64,000 nucleotides of DNA from Nostoc sp. ATCC 43529 (GTDB lineage Bacteria; Cyanobacteriota; Cyanobacteriia; Cyanobacteriales; Nostocaceae). The stretch spans positions 107,011 to 171,010 of the forward strand of contig LWTK01000030.1 of the NCBI GenBank assembly GCA_003326205.1, given 5' to 3'. The notes below the pieces were generated by a model. That model ran no database searches. It saw only the letters and a list, made by a program, of their open reading frames with translations, and had not been told where the DNA came from. This document shows, in pieces, positions 39,240-47,577 of the stretch (positions are counted from its first letter, which is position 1; each line of letters starts with the position of its first letter). The position numbers and the translations under genes are program-made.

Positions 39240-40163
39240 ATGAAAAATCTTAACTTGTTCGCCACAGTATTAACTTATCCTGCTCCTTCTAGCAACTATC
39301 GCGGTGAATCTGAAGAAAACCGCACGGTATTGCAAAAAATATCTAAAAATGGACAAAAATATACTGTTGTTAGTCCAGAGTCTATACGCAATGCTTTACG
39401 CGAAACTTTGATTTTAATGGGGTTTCCAAATAATCGTTCTAGAGTTTACGATGCTGACCAATTGGCTGTGGAATTTAGAGAATTTCCTAATGCAAGTAAA
39501 TATGCAGATGATTTTCTGTTTGGTTTCATGGTCGCTAAAATTCCAGATGATATTAAGAAAAATAAGACTTTACCACCAAAACGCGATAGTATCTTTCGCT
39601 GTAATATGGCAGTGGCATTAAGTCCATACAAATATGATGCTGTGTTTCATCAATCTCCGCTCAATGTTAAAACCAAAAACAATGAAAAAACTTTTTGGAG
39701 TAATGCCAACACTTCTGCATTATTACATCGAGAAGTAACTCATACAGCATTTCAATATCCTTTTGCATTGTCACAACGCGATTGTTTAGAGCGTCCTGAA
39801 TGGGTAAAAGCATTACTACAAGCTATTACTCAACTTAATAAAGTAGCAGGTGGTCATGCTCGTGCTTATTATGAATTTGCACCCTGTTCTGTAGTAGCAA
39901 GGCTCACTCATAAATTAGTTGCTGGCTACAAAACCTATGGTTTTATTGAAACAGGGGAATTTCCAGAATTAAATCGTTTGGGTAAAGCTGACGATGAAAA
40001 TTGCGATTTACCAGCCAATGAATTTTGGATTGGTGGTGAGATTGTCCGGAAAATGGAACTCGAAGAAATCACCAGATTAAAAGAAGCTGGAGCGCATTTA
40101 TATTCTAATTCAGAACAGTTATTTGACGCTCTAGCAAATGAGTTTTTACCAAGTAGTAAATAA
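39240..40163 (+). CDS. cas7: Cas7 backbone subunit (Cst2/DevR)
   Basis: 307 aa, the DevR/Cst2 form of Cas7 that polymerises along the crRNA spacer. Evidence: NLFATVLTYPAPSSNYRGE at the N-terminus, the conserved SPESIRNALRE helix and the RRM-like core ending in FALSQRDCLE. Its stop and the cas5 start overlap in TAATG. Confidence 0.92.
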   Translation: MKNLNLFATVLTYPAPSSNYRGESEENRTVLQKISKNGQKYTVVSPESIRNALRETLILMGFPNNRSRVYDADQLAVEFREFPNASKYADDFLFGFMVAKIPDDIKKNKTLPPKRDSIFRCNMAVALSPYKYDAVFHQSPLNVKTKNNEKTFWSNANTSALLHREVTHTAFQYPFALSQRDCLERPEWVKALLQAITQLNKVAGGHARAYYEFAPCSVVARLTHKLVAGYKTYGFIETGEFPELNRLGKADDENCDLPANEFWIGGEIVRKMELEEITRLKEAGAHLYSNSEQLFDALANEFLPSSK

Positions 40164-40897
40164 TGACTAATCCTGATACAAAAACCTTGGTTGAGCAATT
40201 TTTTCAAATTAAAGCTCCCTTCGCGTCATTTCGGCCCTTCCAGTCTGGAGCATATCGTTCAACTACGCCCGTACCTTCCCCATCAACGGTTTATGGTTTG
40301 TTGCTCAATATTGCTGGAATTGAACAGCGTGCTGAATTACATAATCCTGTCACGCAGATAAAGGAAGATATACCAAAAATAGAAATTGCGATCGCTCAAG
40401 TTTATCAATCAGAAATAGCCATACTAACACAACAGTTACACCAATACCCTGTTGGTAATTCTGGTAAGGAACTTGCAGAAAAAACCTACGGTTCCAAATA
40501 CTGGATAGCACCAGTCAGGCGAGAAGTTTTAGTGAATTTAAACTTGGTAATTGGTATTAAAACAGAACAGTGGTTGTGCGATCGCATTCTCCAAGGACTC
40601 AACGGCGAATTAGATGAACCCCGCTACGGATTACCATTTGCAGGAGATAATAATTTTTTCTTTGATTCAATTGAACCTATTAATAGCCCTCCTATGGCAC
40701 GTTGGTATTCTCCATTAAAACAGGATAACCATCCACCTGAACGGGGATATTGTAGGCTAACAGTTTGGATCGATCGAGCAGATAATAGTAATACAAAAAT
40801 AGCGGTGTTTGCGCCTAGTTCTTTTTGCTTATATCCTCCAAAGTCCGCTTGGATACAACTACCAATTGCTGTAGAAAATGCTGGAAATAAGTATTAA
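40163..40897 (+). CDS. cas5: Cas5 (Cmx5/DevS) subunit
   Basis: 244 aa, binds the 5' handle of the crRNA in Cascade. Signature near the N-terminus FASFRPFQSGAYRSTTPVPSPSTVYGLL is typical of Cas5; the C-terminal domain follows. Start overlaps cas7 by one base. A GCGATCGC site and 69 bp separate it from the Uma2 gene. Confidence 0.93.
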   Translation: MTNPDTKTLVEQFFQIKAPFASFRPFQSGAYRSTTPVPSPSTVYGLLLNIAGIEQRAELHNPVTQIKEDIPKIEIAIAQVYQSEIAILTQQLHQYPVGNSGKELAEKTYGSKYWIAPVRREVLVNLNLVIGIKTEQWLCDRILQGLNGELDEPRYGLPFAGDNNFFFDSIEPINSPPMARWYSPLKQDNHPPERGYCRLTVWIDRADNSNTKIAVFAPSSFCLYPPKSAWIQLPIAVENAGNKY

Positions 40898-40966
40898 GCA
40901 ATCTCAGCCTCTAATATGAGCGATCGCTTAAACTAAAACTAAGCTTCTTTTACTCACATCATACCT

Positions 40967-41545
40967 ATGGTTCAGTCTTCTAATCAACGCTTAACCCTAG
41001 AAGAATTTCTCGCACTTCCCGAAGGTGATGTTACATACGAGTTTGTGAACGGTGAAGCTGTACCCAAATATAAAAATGATGAAATCGGAGCAAAATTTTT
41101 TCATAGCTCGACTACTGGTGCTTTATTGATACTATTGTCTGTATGGGCAAAAGAAAAGGGTCGGGTTGTCATTGAATGGGCAATCAAACTGATACGAAAT
41201 CAACAAGATTGGATGCCCGTACCAGATTTGACTTATGTTTCATATCAACGTCTTCCTGTGGATTGGCTATTAGATGAAGCTTGTCCTGTTGCACCGGAAT
41301 TAGTAATTGAAATTATTTCACCTGGTCAAACTTTTGGCGAAATTGCCGAAAAAGCGATTGATTATCTCAAAGCCGGTGTTTCTCGTGTTTGGGTGGTTGA
41401 TACAAAAGCTAGAACTATAACTGTATTTGCCCCATCTTCCTTACCGATTAATTATCGAGCCGATGGAGTAATTACTGATGATTTACTACCAGAATTGGAA
41501 ATTACCCCTAACACAATCTTTCAACGGGCTGGGTTAATTCCCTAA
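40967..41545 (+). CDS. Uma2-family PD-(D/E)XK nuclease-like protein inside the cas operon
   Basis: 192 aa. DUF820/Uma2: LTLEEFLALPEGDVTYEFVNGEAVP at the start, then PDLTYV and APELVIEIISPGQ with the acidic residues and Glu of the restriction-endonuclease-like fold, and RVWVVDTKARTI. The usual lysine of ExK is not obvious. These proteins are numerous in cyanobacteria and of unknown function. Here it is placed on the same strand between the effector genes and the cas4-cas1 gene. Confidence 0.85.
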   Translation: MVQSSNQRLTLEEFLALPEGDVTYEFVNGEAVPKYKNDEIGAKFFHSSTTGALLILLSVWAKEKGRVVIEWAIKLIRNQQDWMPVPDLTYVSYQRLPVDWLLDEACPVAPELVIEIISPGQTFGEIAEKAIDYLKAGVSRVWVVDTKARTITVFAPSSLPINYRADGVITDDLLPELEITPNTIFQRAGLIP

Positions 41546-41546
41546 A

Positions 41547-41583
41547 ATGCCATTTCCTCTGATGTCGTAAGGCGCTAAAACAC
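41547..41583 (+). repeat. Orphan degenerate CRISPR repeat before cas4-cas1
   Basis: GATGTCGTAAGGCGCTAAAACAC matches the last 22 nt of the array repeat at about 18 positions with one insertion, keeping the GTAA-loop hairpin. It lies between the Uma2 stop and the cas4-cas1 start, 20 bp upstream of the latter. No second repeat is close by. Confidence 0.45.
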
Positions 41584-41602
41584 AATTACCTTACAGACAT
41601 AT

Positions 41603-43264
41603 ATGCAAACTCTCGAATACCAAGAAGTTTCTACACAACCAAAAACCATTCGTGTCTCTGCTCTCCATGCTCTGGCTTACTGTCCGCGGCTGTTTTATCT
41701 GGAGGAAGTCGAAGAACTTTACACCCAAGATGCGGCGGTGTTTGCTGGACGCAGACTACATGCAGAACTTGAAAAACAAGAAGATGAGGATTGGGAGGAG
41801 TTGTTTCTCGAAAGCGAGGAACTGGGTTTACGCGGTCGGTTGGATGCTCTGCGTACACGCGATCGCCAAATAATTCCCTACGAACACAAGCGCGGTCGCT
41901 GTTATCATGATGAGAATAAGCAACCCCAAGCTTGGGAAAGCGATAGCCTACAAATCCTCGCTTATGCTTTACTCTTAGAATACGCCCTGGGAATTACGGT
42001 TACAGAAGGTCGCATCCGCTACCATGCCGACAATGTACTAGTTCGCGTACCGTTAGATGATGCAGGGCGAACAGCAGTCAAAGAAGCTATTCAACAAGCA
42101 CGTACCCTCAGACAATCCACCCACCGACCACCAGTAATTGATAATGAACGATTGTGCGCTCGTTGTTCCTTGGCTCCGGTGTGCTTGCCAGAAGAAGCGA
42201 GACTCGCTCACGATAAGGAATGGCAACCAATTCGCTTGTTTCCTGAAGATGATGAACGGCAAGTAATTCACATTTTAGAACCCGGAACATCAGTTGGTAG
42301 AACGGGAGAACAAATCAAAATTACCCGTCGCAATCAACCTGTAGAAACTGTTCCGGCTCGTCAGGTAGGACAGGTAGTGCTGCACAGTTTTTCGCAAATC
42401 TCTACCCAAGCACTGCACTTTTGTGCTGACCAAAATATTGGAGTGCATTTTATTTCCGGCGGCGGACGTTACCTTGGTAGTTTTGATAGCCGACAAGGTA
42501 GTATTCAACGCCGTATTCGTCAGTATGCAGCTCTTACCTCACCCGATGGTTGCCTAGAGTTAGCCCGAAAACTGGTGATTTGTCGCGGTCAGGGACAGCG
42601 CAAATTTTTAATGCGAGGTACGAGGGGGAAAAAGACACAGAAGTTAGAAAAAGCGATCGCCCAAATGAAAGCTGTTCTCAAACAAGTCCCCCAAGCGAAA
42701 TCTCTAGAGTCTCTTTTAGGATTTGAGGGGAATTTGGCTGCTTTATATTTCAGTGCTTTGCCGGATTTGATTTCGCAAGATGTGTCACAAGAATTACACT
42801 TTTCTGGGAGAAATCGCCGTCCACCGCTAGACCGATTCAATACACTACTGAGTTTTGGTTATGCGTTGTTACTCAAAGATGTGATGAACGCCATCTTGAC
42901 AGTTGGCTTAGAACCTGCATTGGGTTTTTATCATCAACCGCGTTCCCAAGCTGCACCCCTAGCATTGGATTTACTCGAAATATTTCGAGTGCCTTTGGTA
43001 GACATGACGGTGATGGCTTCTGTCAATCGGGGTCAATGGGATGTGAAAGCCGATTTTGAAGTTCGCGGAAAGCAGGTTTGGTTAACTGAAGTTGGGCGAC
43101 GTAAATTTGTTGAAATGTATGAGCGTCGTAAACAAGAGAGTTGGAAACATCCAGTCACGGGTTATTCCCTTACTTATCGTCGTTTGTTTGAATTGGAGGT
43201 GCGACTGTTAGAAAAAGAATGGTCTGGTGAGGGTGGTTTGTTTGGTCAATTAATTTTGCGGTGA
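41603..43264 (+). CDS. cas4-cas1: Cas4-Cas1 fusion (adaptation)
   Basis: 553 aa. Residues about 15-200 are Cas4, a RecB-like nuclease with Fe-S cysteines Cys27 and a later CARCSLAPVC cluster, and motif EHKRGRC. Residues about 210-553 are Cas1, the integrase, with catalytic Glu375 (FEGNLAALYF), His444 (YHQPRSQ) and Asp456 (ALDLLEIFR). Cas4 trims prespacers to the correct PAM and Cas1-Cas2 inserts them. Fused Cas4-Cas1 is known from several type I systems including MYXAN/Dev ones. All catalytic residues look intact, so adaptation should be possible. cas2 follows after 9 bp. Confidence 0.95.
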   Translation: MQTLEYQEVSTQPKTIRVSALHALAYCPRLFYLEEVEELYTQDAAVFAGRRLHAELEKQEDEDWEELFLESEELGLRGRLDALRTRDRQIIPYEHKRGRCYHDENKQPQAWESDSLQILAYALLLEYALGITVTEGRIRYHADNVLVRVPLDDAGRTAVKEAIQQARTLRQSTHRPPVIDNERLCARCSLAPVCLPEEARLAHDKEWQPIRLFPEDDERQVIHILEPGTSVGRTGEQIKITRRNQPVETVPARQVGQVVLHSFSQISTQALHFCADQNIGVHFISGGGRYLGSFDSRQGSIQRRIRQYAALTSPDGCLELARKLVICRGQGQRKFLMRGTRGKKTQKLEKAIAQMKAVLKQVPQAKSLESLLGFEGNLAALYFSALPDLISQDVSQELHFSGRNRRPPLDRFNTLLSFGYALLLKDVMNAILTVGLEPALGFYHQPRSQAAPLALDLLEIFRVPLVDMTVMASVNRGQWDVKADFEVRGKQVWLTEVGRRKFVEMYERRKQESWKHPVTGYSLTYRRLFELEVRLLEKEWSGEGGLFGQLILR

Positions 43265-43273
43265 GGTATCAAA

Positions 43274-43567
43274 ATGGCAGAACAGAAAAATTGTTACCTC
43301 ATTTGTTACGATATCCGCGATGCCAAGCGTTGGCGCAAAGCTTATAACTTACTCCAAGGCTATGGTGAAAGGATGCAATACTCTATTTTTCGTTCTTGGT
43401 TGAGTATGCGATCGCGTGAAAAATTACGTTGGGAACTTGAAAAAATATTGGCTCCAGAAGATAGTTTACTACTAATTCGGTTGTCAAATCAGTGTGTTAC
43501 AGCTATTCCAGCTTACAATCGTCCTGGCGCTTGGTCATCTCAAGAAGAACCTTATCGGATTATCTAA
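43274..43567 (+). CDS. cas2: Cas2
   Basis: 97 aa, standard length. YLICYDIRDAKRWRKAYNLLQGYGERMQYSIF has the ferredoxin-like fold with the first-strand Asp. Forms the adaptation complex with the Cas4-Cas1 protein encoded just upstream. Confidence 0.95.
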   Translation: MAEQKNCYLICYDIRDAKRWRKAYNLLQGYGERMQYSIFRSWLSMRSREKLRWELEKILAPEDSLLLIRLSNQCVTAIPAYNRPGAWSSQEEPYRII

Positions 43568-43836
43568 TGCATGGATCTGTGTTTGTGAAGTCACAAAATA
43601 GAGGCAGACAAGTGGAAAACGTTTACTGGCTTGGTTTTGAGCATTTTTAGATCGACAGGAGGTGCTTGCATTTTGAAAAATGACGTTAAAAGCTAAGTCA
43701 GGTAAGGATTTTAATCTCAGGTGGTATGTTTAGGCTAAAATTTTGGTAAGCAATTGACCGCTGGATTGCTTTTTCAAGCCAAGTGCTTGCAAGATTGCAA
43801 ATTAGTGGTCTTGTGGTAAGGGTTTGAGCGATCGCT
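43568..43836 (+). promoter_or_regulatory. CRISPR leader region
   Basis: 269 bp between cas2 and the first repeat, without a gene. The sequence next to the first repeat is GGTTTGAGCGATCGCT. Being on the cas2 side, and since the repeat hairpin is near the repeat's 3' end on this strand, transcription is inferred rightward. No promoter was assigned. Confidence 0.6.
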
Positions 43837-44017
43837 CTGAGCAAACCTTTGATGCCGTAAGGCGTTGAGCACAAATCTGCCTTAGCTGGAATGATAGAAA
43901 TACTTAGCAGCTGAGCAAACCTTTGATGCCGTAAGGCGTTGAGCACTGTGCGGAAATAGGGTTCAAGAAAAACAAAAGATTCTGAGCAAACCTTTGATGC
44001 CGTAAGGCGTTGAGCAC
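43837..44017 (+). CRISPR. Minimal CRISPR array, three repeats and two spacers
   Basis: Three identical 36-nt repeats at 43837-43872, 43911-43946 and 43982-44017. Key parts: start CTGAGCAAACC, core GATGCCGTAAGGCG with a GCC/GGC stem and GTAA loop, end TTGAGCAC. Spacers are 38 nt (43873-43910) and 35 nt (43947-43981). The 8-nt handle after the hairpin fixes the orientation as plus. No spacer target was found in this window. Confidence 0.97.
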
Positions 44018-44046
44018 ATTTACAAAAAATGTAAAAACTAACAAAA

Positions 44047-44349
44047 ATGTCAGATACAATCAACGCTACAGAAGCTCGTGCTAATTTTCAAGAGCTAATT
44101 AATCGTGTTGAATATCAAGGCGATCGCATTATCATTGAGCAACATGGTAAGGCTGTTGTTGCTATGGTTGGACTGGAAGATGTAAAACGGCTGGAAGCCT
44201 TGGAAGATGCCATTGACTCTGAGTTATTGCGCCGAGCCATTGCTGAGAATGATGGCTTTACAACTTTAGAGGCGATTATTCAAGAGCGTGAAAATAAAAG
44301 TGGCGATCGCAAAATGCCGAATACTCTGACTAAACCTGAGATGCACTAA
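44047..44349 (+). CDS. Phd/YefM-type antitoxin, orphan
   Basis: 100 aa. N-terminal Phd fold MSDTINATEARANFQELINRV and RIIIEQHGKAVVAMVGLEDVKRLEALED, which dimerises and binds operator DNA. The start is only 30 bp after the last CRISPR repeat. No toxin gene follows: the next 137 bp hold a terminator. Either it has lost its partner or regulates at a distance. Confidence 0.88.
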   Translation: MSDTINATEARANFQELINRVEYQGDRIIIEQHGKAVVAMVGLEDVKRLEALEDAIDSELLRRAIAENDGFTTLEAIIQERENKSGDRKMPNTLTKPEMH

Positions 44350-44416
44350 GATGTCTATCCCTCTCCAAATATAGGGGTAAATTCATTGTCTGAGCAAAGT
44401 ATTATCACAAAAAAAT

Positions 44417-44445
44417 AGTGTTCATTGGTAAAATCCATGAACACT
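44417..44445. terminator. Bidirectional terminator
   Basis: Nine-bp inverted repeat AGTGTTCAT/ATGAACACT with an 11-nt loop, flanked by A7 on the left and A6 on the right. Serves the antitoxin gene (+) and the Psb35-like gene (-). Confidence 0.8.
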
Positions 44446-44486
44446 AAAAAACACTTAGACTTAGGAGGAGGTAGGCAATAATTTGA

Positions 44487-44696
44487 TTACTTATCTACTT
44501 CTGGAACAATATCAGGACGCTCTTTATCTTCCCAACCTACAGGACGTTTTGAATTGTACCAAGCAATAGATCCTATGCTCACAGCAGCAATAAAGCCGAC
44601 TACAAATAATCCGGTGAGTACAGCAGAGTAACTAGAACTAGCTTCTGATGCAACAGATATGTCTGTTAAAAGATAAGTAAATAATAGATTAATCAT
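44487..44696 (-). CDS. Psb35-like photosystem II-associated small membrane protein
   Basis: 69 aa. One transmembrane helix (AVLTGLFVVGFIAAVSIGSIAWY) then a conserved cytosolic or stromal tail YNSKRPVGWEDKERPDIVPEV. This tail resembles the small cyanobacterial protein annotated as photosystem II assembly protein Psb35. Recognition is from memory of the tail pattern, so the name is tentative. Its presence supports a cyanobacterial source. Confidence 0.55.
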   Translation of the reverse strand: MINLLFTYLLTDISVASEASSSYSAVLTGLFVVGFIAAVSIGSIAWYNSKRPVGWEDKERPDIVPEVDK

Positions 44697-44903
44697 GAGT
44701 TAGCACCTTTGGGCAAAAATTCAGGGATGGCTTAAAAAATTATTTTGGCAGCCGTATTATCAAAATCTGGTTTTGAGTTTTCGATTTTTTAGTTAATTCA
44801 GTTGCAACCCACTGCATTACAACTGAATTCAACACAGATCTAGAAAAACTAGAAGTAGGATAAGGTTTAATAAATTAATGTGAATTCGGTGTATGGGATT
44901 TTG

Positions 44904-45007
44904 ACCTCACCCCCAGCCCCTCTCCTAAAAAGAGAGGGGAGCAAAAAGCCTAATCTTCCCCTACTCCTCCCTCTCCTATTAGGAGAGGGAGGCTGGGTGG
45001 GTGAGGT
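44904..45007. repeat. REP-like element with two G/C-rich hairpins
   Basis: Begins ACCTCACCCCCAGCCCC and ends GGCTGGGTGGGTGAGGT, which pair as outer arms; two inner hairpins are CCCCTCTCC/AGAGAGGGG and CCTCTCCTATTAGGAGAGG. Similar to the elements at 59782-59913. It fills the gap between the Psb35-like gene and the CsbD gene. Confidence 0.8.
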
Positions 45008-45066
45008 CTGTTGAATTCACGTTAAATTATGATTTAACTTCAACCTTCACCAAGATAAACTTAAGT

Positions 45067-45249
45067 TTATTCTACATTCTTCTTAACTTCATCTTTGACA
45101 TTTTCAACTGTATGACGAACCTGTGATTCTACTTGCTTAGCTTTACCTTCAGCCTTATCATCAGGGTTGCCGGTGATATCGCCAATTATTTCTTGAGCTT
45201 TACCTTCAATATTTTTAGCAACTGCTTTTGCTCTATCTTCGAGACTCAT
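45067..45249 (-). CDS. CsbD family stress protein
   Basis: 60 aa, helical and highly charged: MSLEDRAKAVAKNIEGKAQ, GDITGNPDDKAEGKAKQVE. This is the CsbD pattern of a general stress protein. It starts near two other stress genes across the 800-bp gap. Confidence 0.9.
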   Translation of the reverse strand: MSLEDRAKAVAKNIEGKAQEIIGDITGNPDDKAEGKAKQVESQVRHTVENVKDEVKKNVE

Positions 45250-46049
45250 AATTTACTCCTAAAATTCACTAACTATTTATTAGTTTTTGCTTCCCAAACT
45301 TGGGCTGCAATGTTTATAGAATAGTTCTTATAAAAAAGAAATACTTCTATCTCTAGATGTTTTTCTTCAAAATATTTTTATCCGTTTTGTAGACTTATTT
45401 AAAAGTTGGATTCATCTGAAGAAAATTAAAGTAATACCCTGAAGATAGAAAAGAATACTTCTATTGCTCTATCTGGAGATGAAATCATAGGACTTTATAG
45501 CAGGGAACAGGCAAAAGGCAACAGGCAAAAGGCTTAAAAGTCTCTTGATGTCAAATTGCGATCGCTTTATGTCCTGAATGCTTCAAATGCTATAGATTTT
45601 GCATTAGGTTTATCGTGTCACAAGCCAAAAACTAAGGCTTAATGTTGGTTTACGCCGCTTTCAGCCTAATTTATCGTTTTTTTAGGGAAAATTTTATTCA
45701 GCTTTTTGAGAAGCTTTAAATTATCCCCATTCCCCAGTAGGGAAGCAGTCCAAGGGATTAGGTGGCCTGTTGCAAATGACGTTAAAAGTCGCGTCTTAAG
45801 CCGGCTTGTGGGGGTCTACGTTCCTCAATCTGACCTACGCAGCTAGTCGTTTGTGAATCATTAAGTATGTCTTTATTCATTGACAACTAAATACCCGACT
45901 TCTTTGAGAAGTCGGGTATTTGAGCCTGACGAACATCAAACAATGTCTCAAGATTTTTGATATTAGTTCTCCAGATAGATCGGCAATTTATCAGAAAAAT
46001 TTTAATATGAAATAGTCAAAAAAACAACATTTTCACAGGGAGAAACATT
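45250..46049. other. 800-bp intergenic region
   Basis: Upstream of both the CsbD gene (-) and the GlsB/YeaQ gene (+). It contains a short AGGCAAAAGGCAACAGGC repeat near 45510, a strong hairpin at 45889-45921 and no convincing gene. TGACGTTAAAAG near 45777 also occurs in the CRISPR leader at 43680. Confidence 0.5.
45889..45921. terminator. Strong hairpin with 15-bp stem
   Basis: AAATACCCGACTTCT, loop TTG, then its exact complement. Terminator-like, but no gene ends just before it on either strand; a similar hairpin occurs at 47267. May end an unseen small RNA or be a dispersed element. Confidence 0.7.
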
Positions 46050-46328
46050 ATGGGTAACATCATTGCTTGGCTAGTTTTGGGTTTAATTGCAGGTGCTTTA
46101 GCTAAGTTCTTCTATCCAGGAACCCAAGGTGGTGGTATTCTTTCTACCATTGTGTTAGGAATTCTCGGTGCCGTAGTTGGTGGTTATTTAGGTCAAGTCT
46201 TGTTAGGAAGTAGTTCAGCGGCGGCGGCATCTGTAGGAGCTTTATCACTTGGTAGCATTTTATTTGCTGTTCTTGGCGCAATGCTATTGATTTTCCTTTG
46301 GGGATTACTAACTCGTAGCGCTGTGTAA
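46050..46328 (+). CDS. GlsB/YeaQ/YmgE family stress membrane protein
   Basis: 92 aa, three hydrophobic helices with glycine-rich turns: IIAWLVLGLIAGALAKFFYPG, TIVLGILGAVVGGYLG and a C-terminal helix. The family is transglycosylase-associated and stress-induced. GGGAGAAAC precedes the ATG. The next gene starts 54 bp later and is probably co-expressed. Confidence 0.92.
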   Translation: MGNIIAWLVLGLIAGALAKFFYPGTQGGGILSTIVLGILGAVVGGYLGQVLLGSSSAAAASVGALSLGSILFAVLGAMLLIFLWGLLTRSAV

Positions 46329-46382
46329 TTGTCTGAGTTGAGTTAATAATTTTGGGAATCATTTTGAGTCTAAACAGATAAA

Positions 46383-47243
46383 ATGACATTAGAAAAAGAG
46401 CGGAAATTTATAGGAATTTTCGCTAAATGTTCAGAAGCAAAATTGGCACTTCAGGAACTACAGGCTGCTAACTTTCCAATGCACAAAGTTTCTGTAATTG
46501 CACGCAAGGCAGAAGAACAAACTGATATTGCTGGTGTTAATTTTAAAGAGGACACTGGCAATACATCTGAAGAATTCAGTGGTGGAACTTTAGGCGCTCT
46601 TGTTAGCTGTATAAGTCAGTTGGCAATTCCTGGTATGGGTGCAGTCATTCTAGCCGGAGCAGAAGCAAGAGCGATCGCTACCACCATAACAGGTGGTGCC
46701 ATCGGTGTACCCGCAGGTAGTTTGGCTGGTGCGTTGCTACCTTTGGGAATTCCTGAAGAACAAGCACAGGTTTATAGCGATTTAGTCTTCCAAGGTTACT
46801 ATTTGGTGATAGTAACCGCTATAGAAATCGAAATTCGTTTTGTTCAGAGGATTTTTAATCGCCACAGCGTTCAACACCGGGGTATTTATCAGCCATATTT
46901 ATCCCCCAAAAGTCGCTATAAACATGGAGTTGGTGTTTTTTCCCGACGCAAAGAGTTAGAAACAGCACTTACAGAACTCCAAAAATCCGGCTTTCCCATG
47001 AGTCAAGTCTCAGTAATTACTAAAGGTAATTATTATCCTTTAGGAGTTCCTGAAGATTTAGTCCAATATTATGAACATCAGCTGAATCTTGGCAATTTTA
47101 TTGTATTTCTAAATGCTACCGATATCTATATGGCAGGAGCAAGAGCTATTTTAGAGAGTCACAAGATTCAACATTTTCGGATTTATAACCAATCCGCTGT
47201 TCATTCAACTACAAGCGATCGCCAGGTGATTAATAACCTCTAA
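46383..47243 (+). CDS. General stress protein with two YflT-like domains
   Basis: 286 aa. Two copies of an alpha/beta region that begins with a phrase of the type GIFAKCSEAKLALQELQAANFPMHKVSVI (residues about 10-40) and GVFSRRKELETALTELQKSGFPMSQVSVI (about 180-210). Between them lies a glycine/alanine-rich amphipathic region (GTLGALVSCISQLAIPGMGAV) able to insert in a membrane. This fits the general stress protein 17M-like family. Downstream of GlsB on the same strand. Confidence 0.8.
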   Translation: MTLEKERKFIGIFAKCSEAKLALQELQAANFPMHKVSVIARKAEEQTDIAGVNFKEDTGNTSEEFSGGTLGALVSCISQLAIPGMGAVILAGAEARAIATTITGGAIGVPAGSLAGALLPLGIPEEQAQVYSDLVFQGYYLVIVTAIEIEIRFVQRIFNRHSVQHRGIYQPYLSPKSRYKHGVGVFSRRKELETALTELQKSGFPMSQVSVITKGNYYPLGVPEDLVQYYEHQLNLGNFIVFLNATDIYMAGARAILESHKIQHFRIYNQSAVHSTTSDRQVINNL

Positions 47244-47266
47244 TTAAATGGCAAATTTAATCTATT

Positions 47267-47301
47267 AAAATCCCCGACTTGTCAGGTAAGTCGGGGATTT
47301 T
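47267..47301 (+). terminator. Terminator after the general stress gene
   Basis: AAAATCCCCGACTT pairs with AAGTCGGGGATTTT across a 7-nt loop (14 bp). An alternative pairing exists between TTGTCAGGT (47279-47287) and ACCTGACAA (47303-47311). Confidence 0.85.
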
Positions 47302-47334
47302 AACCTGACAAAACAATAATGCCATCCTGAAATC

Positions 47335-47568
47335 CTAAGCCGCAATAGGATAGTCTTCGAGTAAAATAATATCTGTTTCAAATAGTAAAATAGTAGTTTC
47401 ACAACCAATTCTGCCCATTTCTGGTTCTATACCCATTTCCATCTCTACAAGATACGACCAATTTCCAGAATTACGACAACACTGTATTATGGTTCCAAAT
47501 CCACCAATAAATTCTACCTTTTGTCCTTTACAAAATTTTGGTCTTGCTAGCTCGATTAATGCACTCAT
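47335..47568 (-). CDS. Small KOW/SH3-like protein, unknown
   Basis: From ATG at 47568 (MSALIELARPKFC) 77 aa. The core GQKVEFIGGFGTIIQCC...WSYLVEMEMG has beta strands of a small barrel. It resembles short cyanobacterial proteins of unknown role. Three additional N-terminal residues are possible. Confidence 0.6.
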   Translation of the reverse strand: MSALIELARPKFCKGQKVEFIGGFGTIIQCCRNSGNWSYLVEMEMGIEPEMGRIGCETTILLFETDIILLEDYPIAA

Positions 47569-47577
47569 AAAACCCAC

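Noticed and set aside
43837..44017. A CRISPR-associated transposon (type I-B CAST)
   Set aside because: Cas3, Cas4-Cas1 and Cas2 are intact and no tnsA, tnsB, tnsC or tniQ gene is in the window.
44390..44398. CTGAGCAAA as a fourth repeat fragment
   Set aside because: Only nine bases match the repeat start and nothing of the core or hairpin follows.
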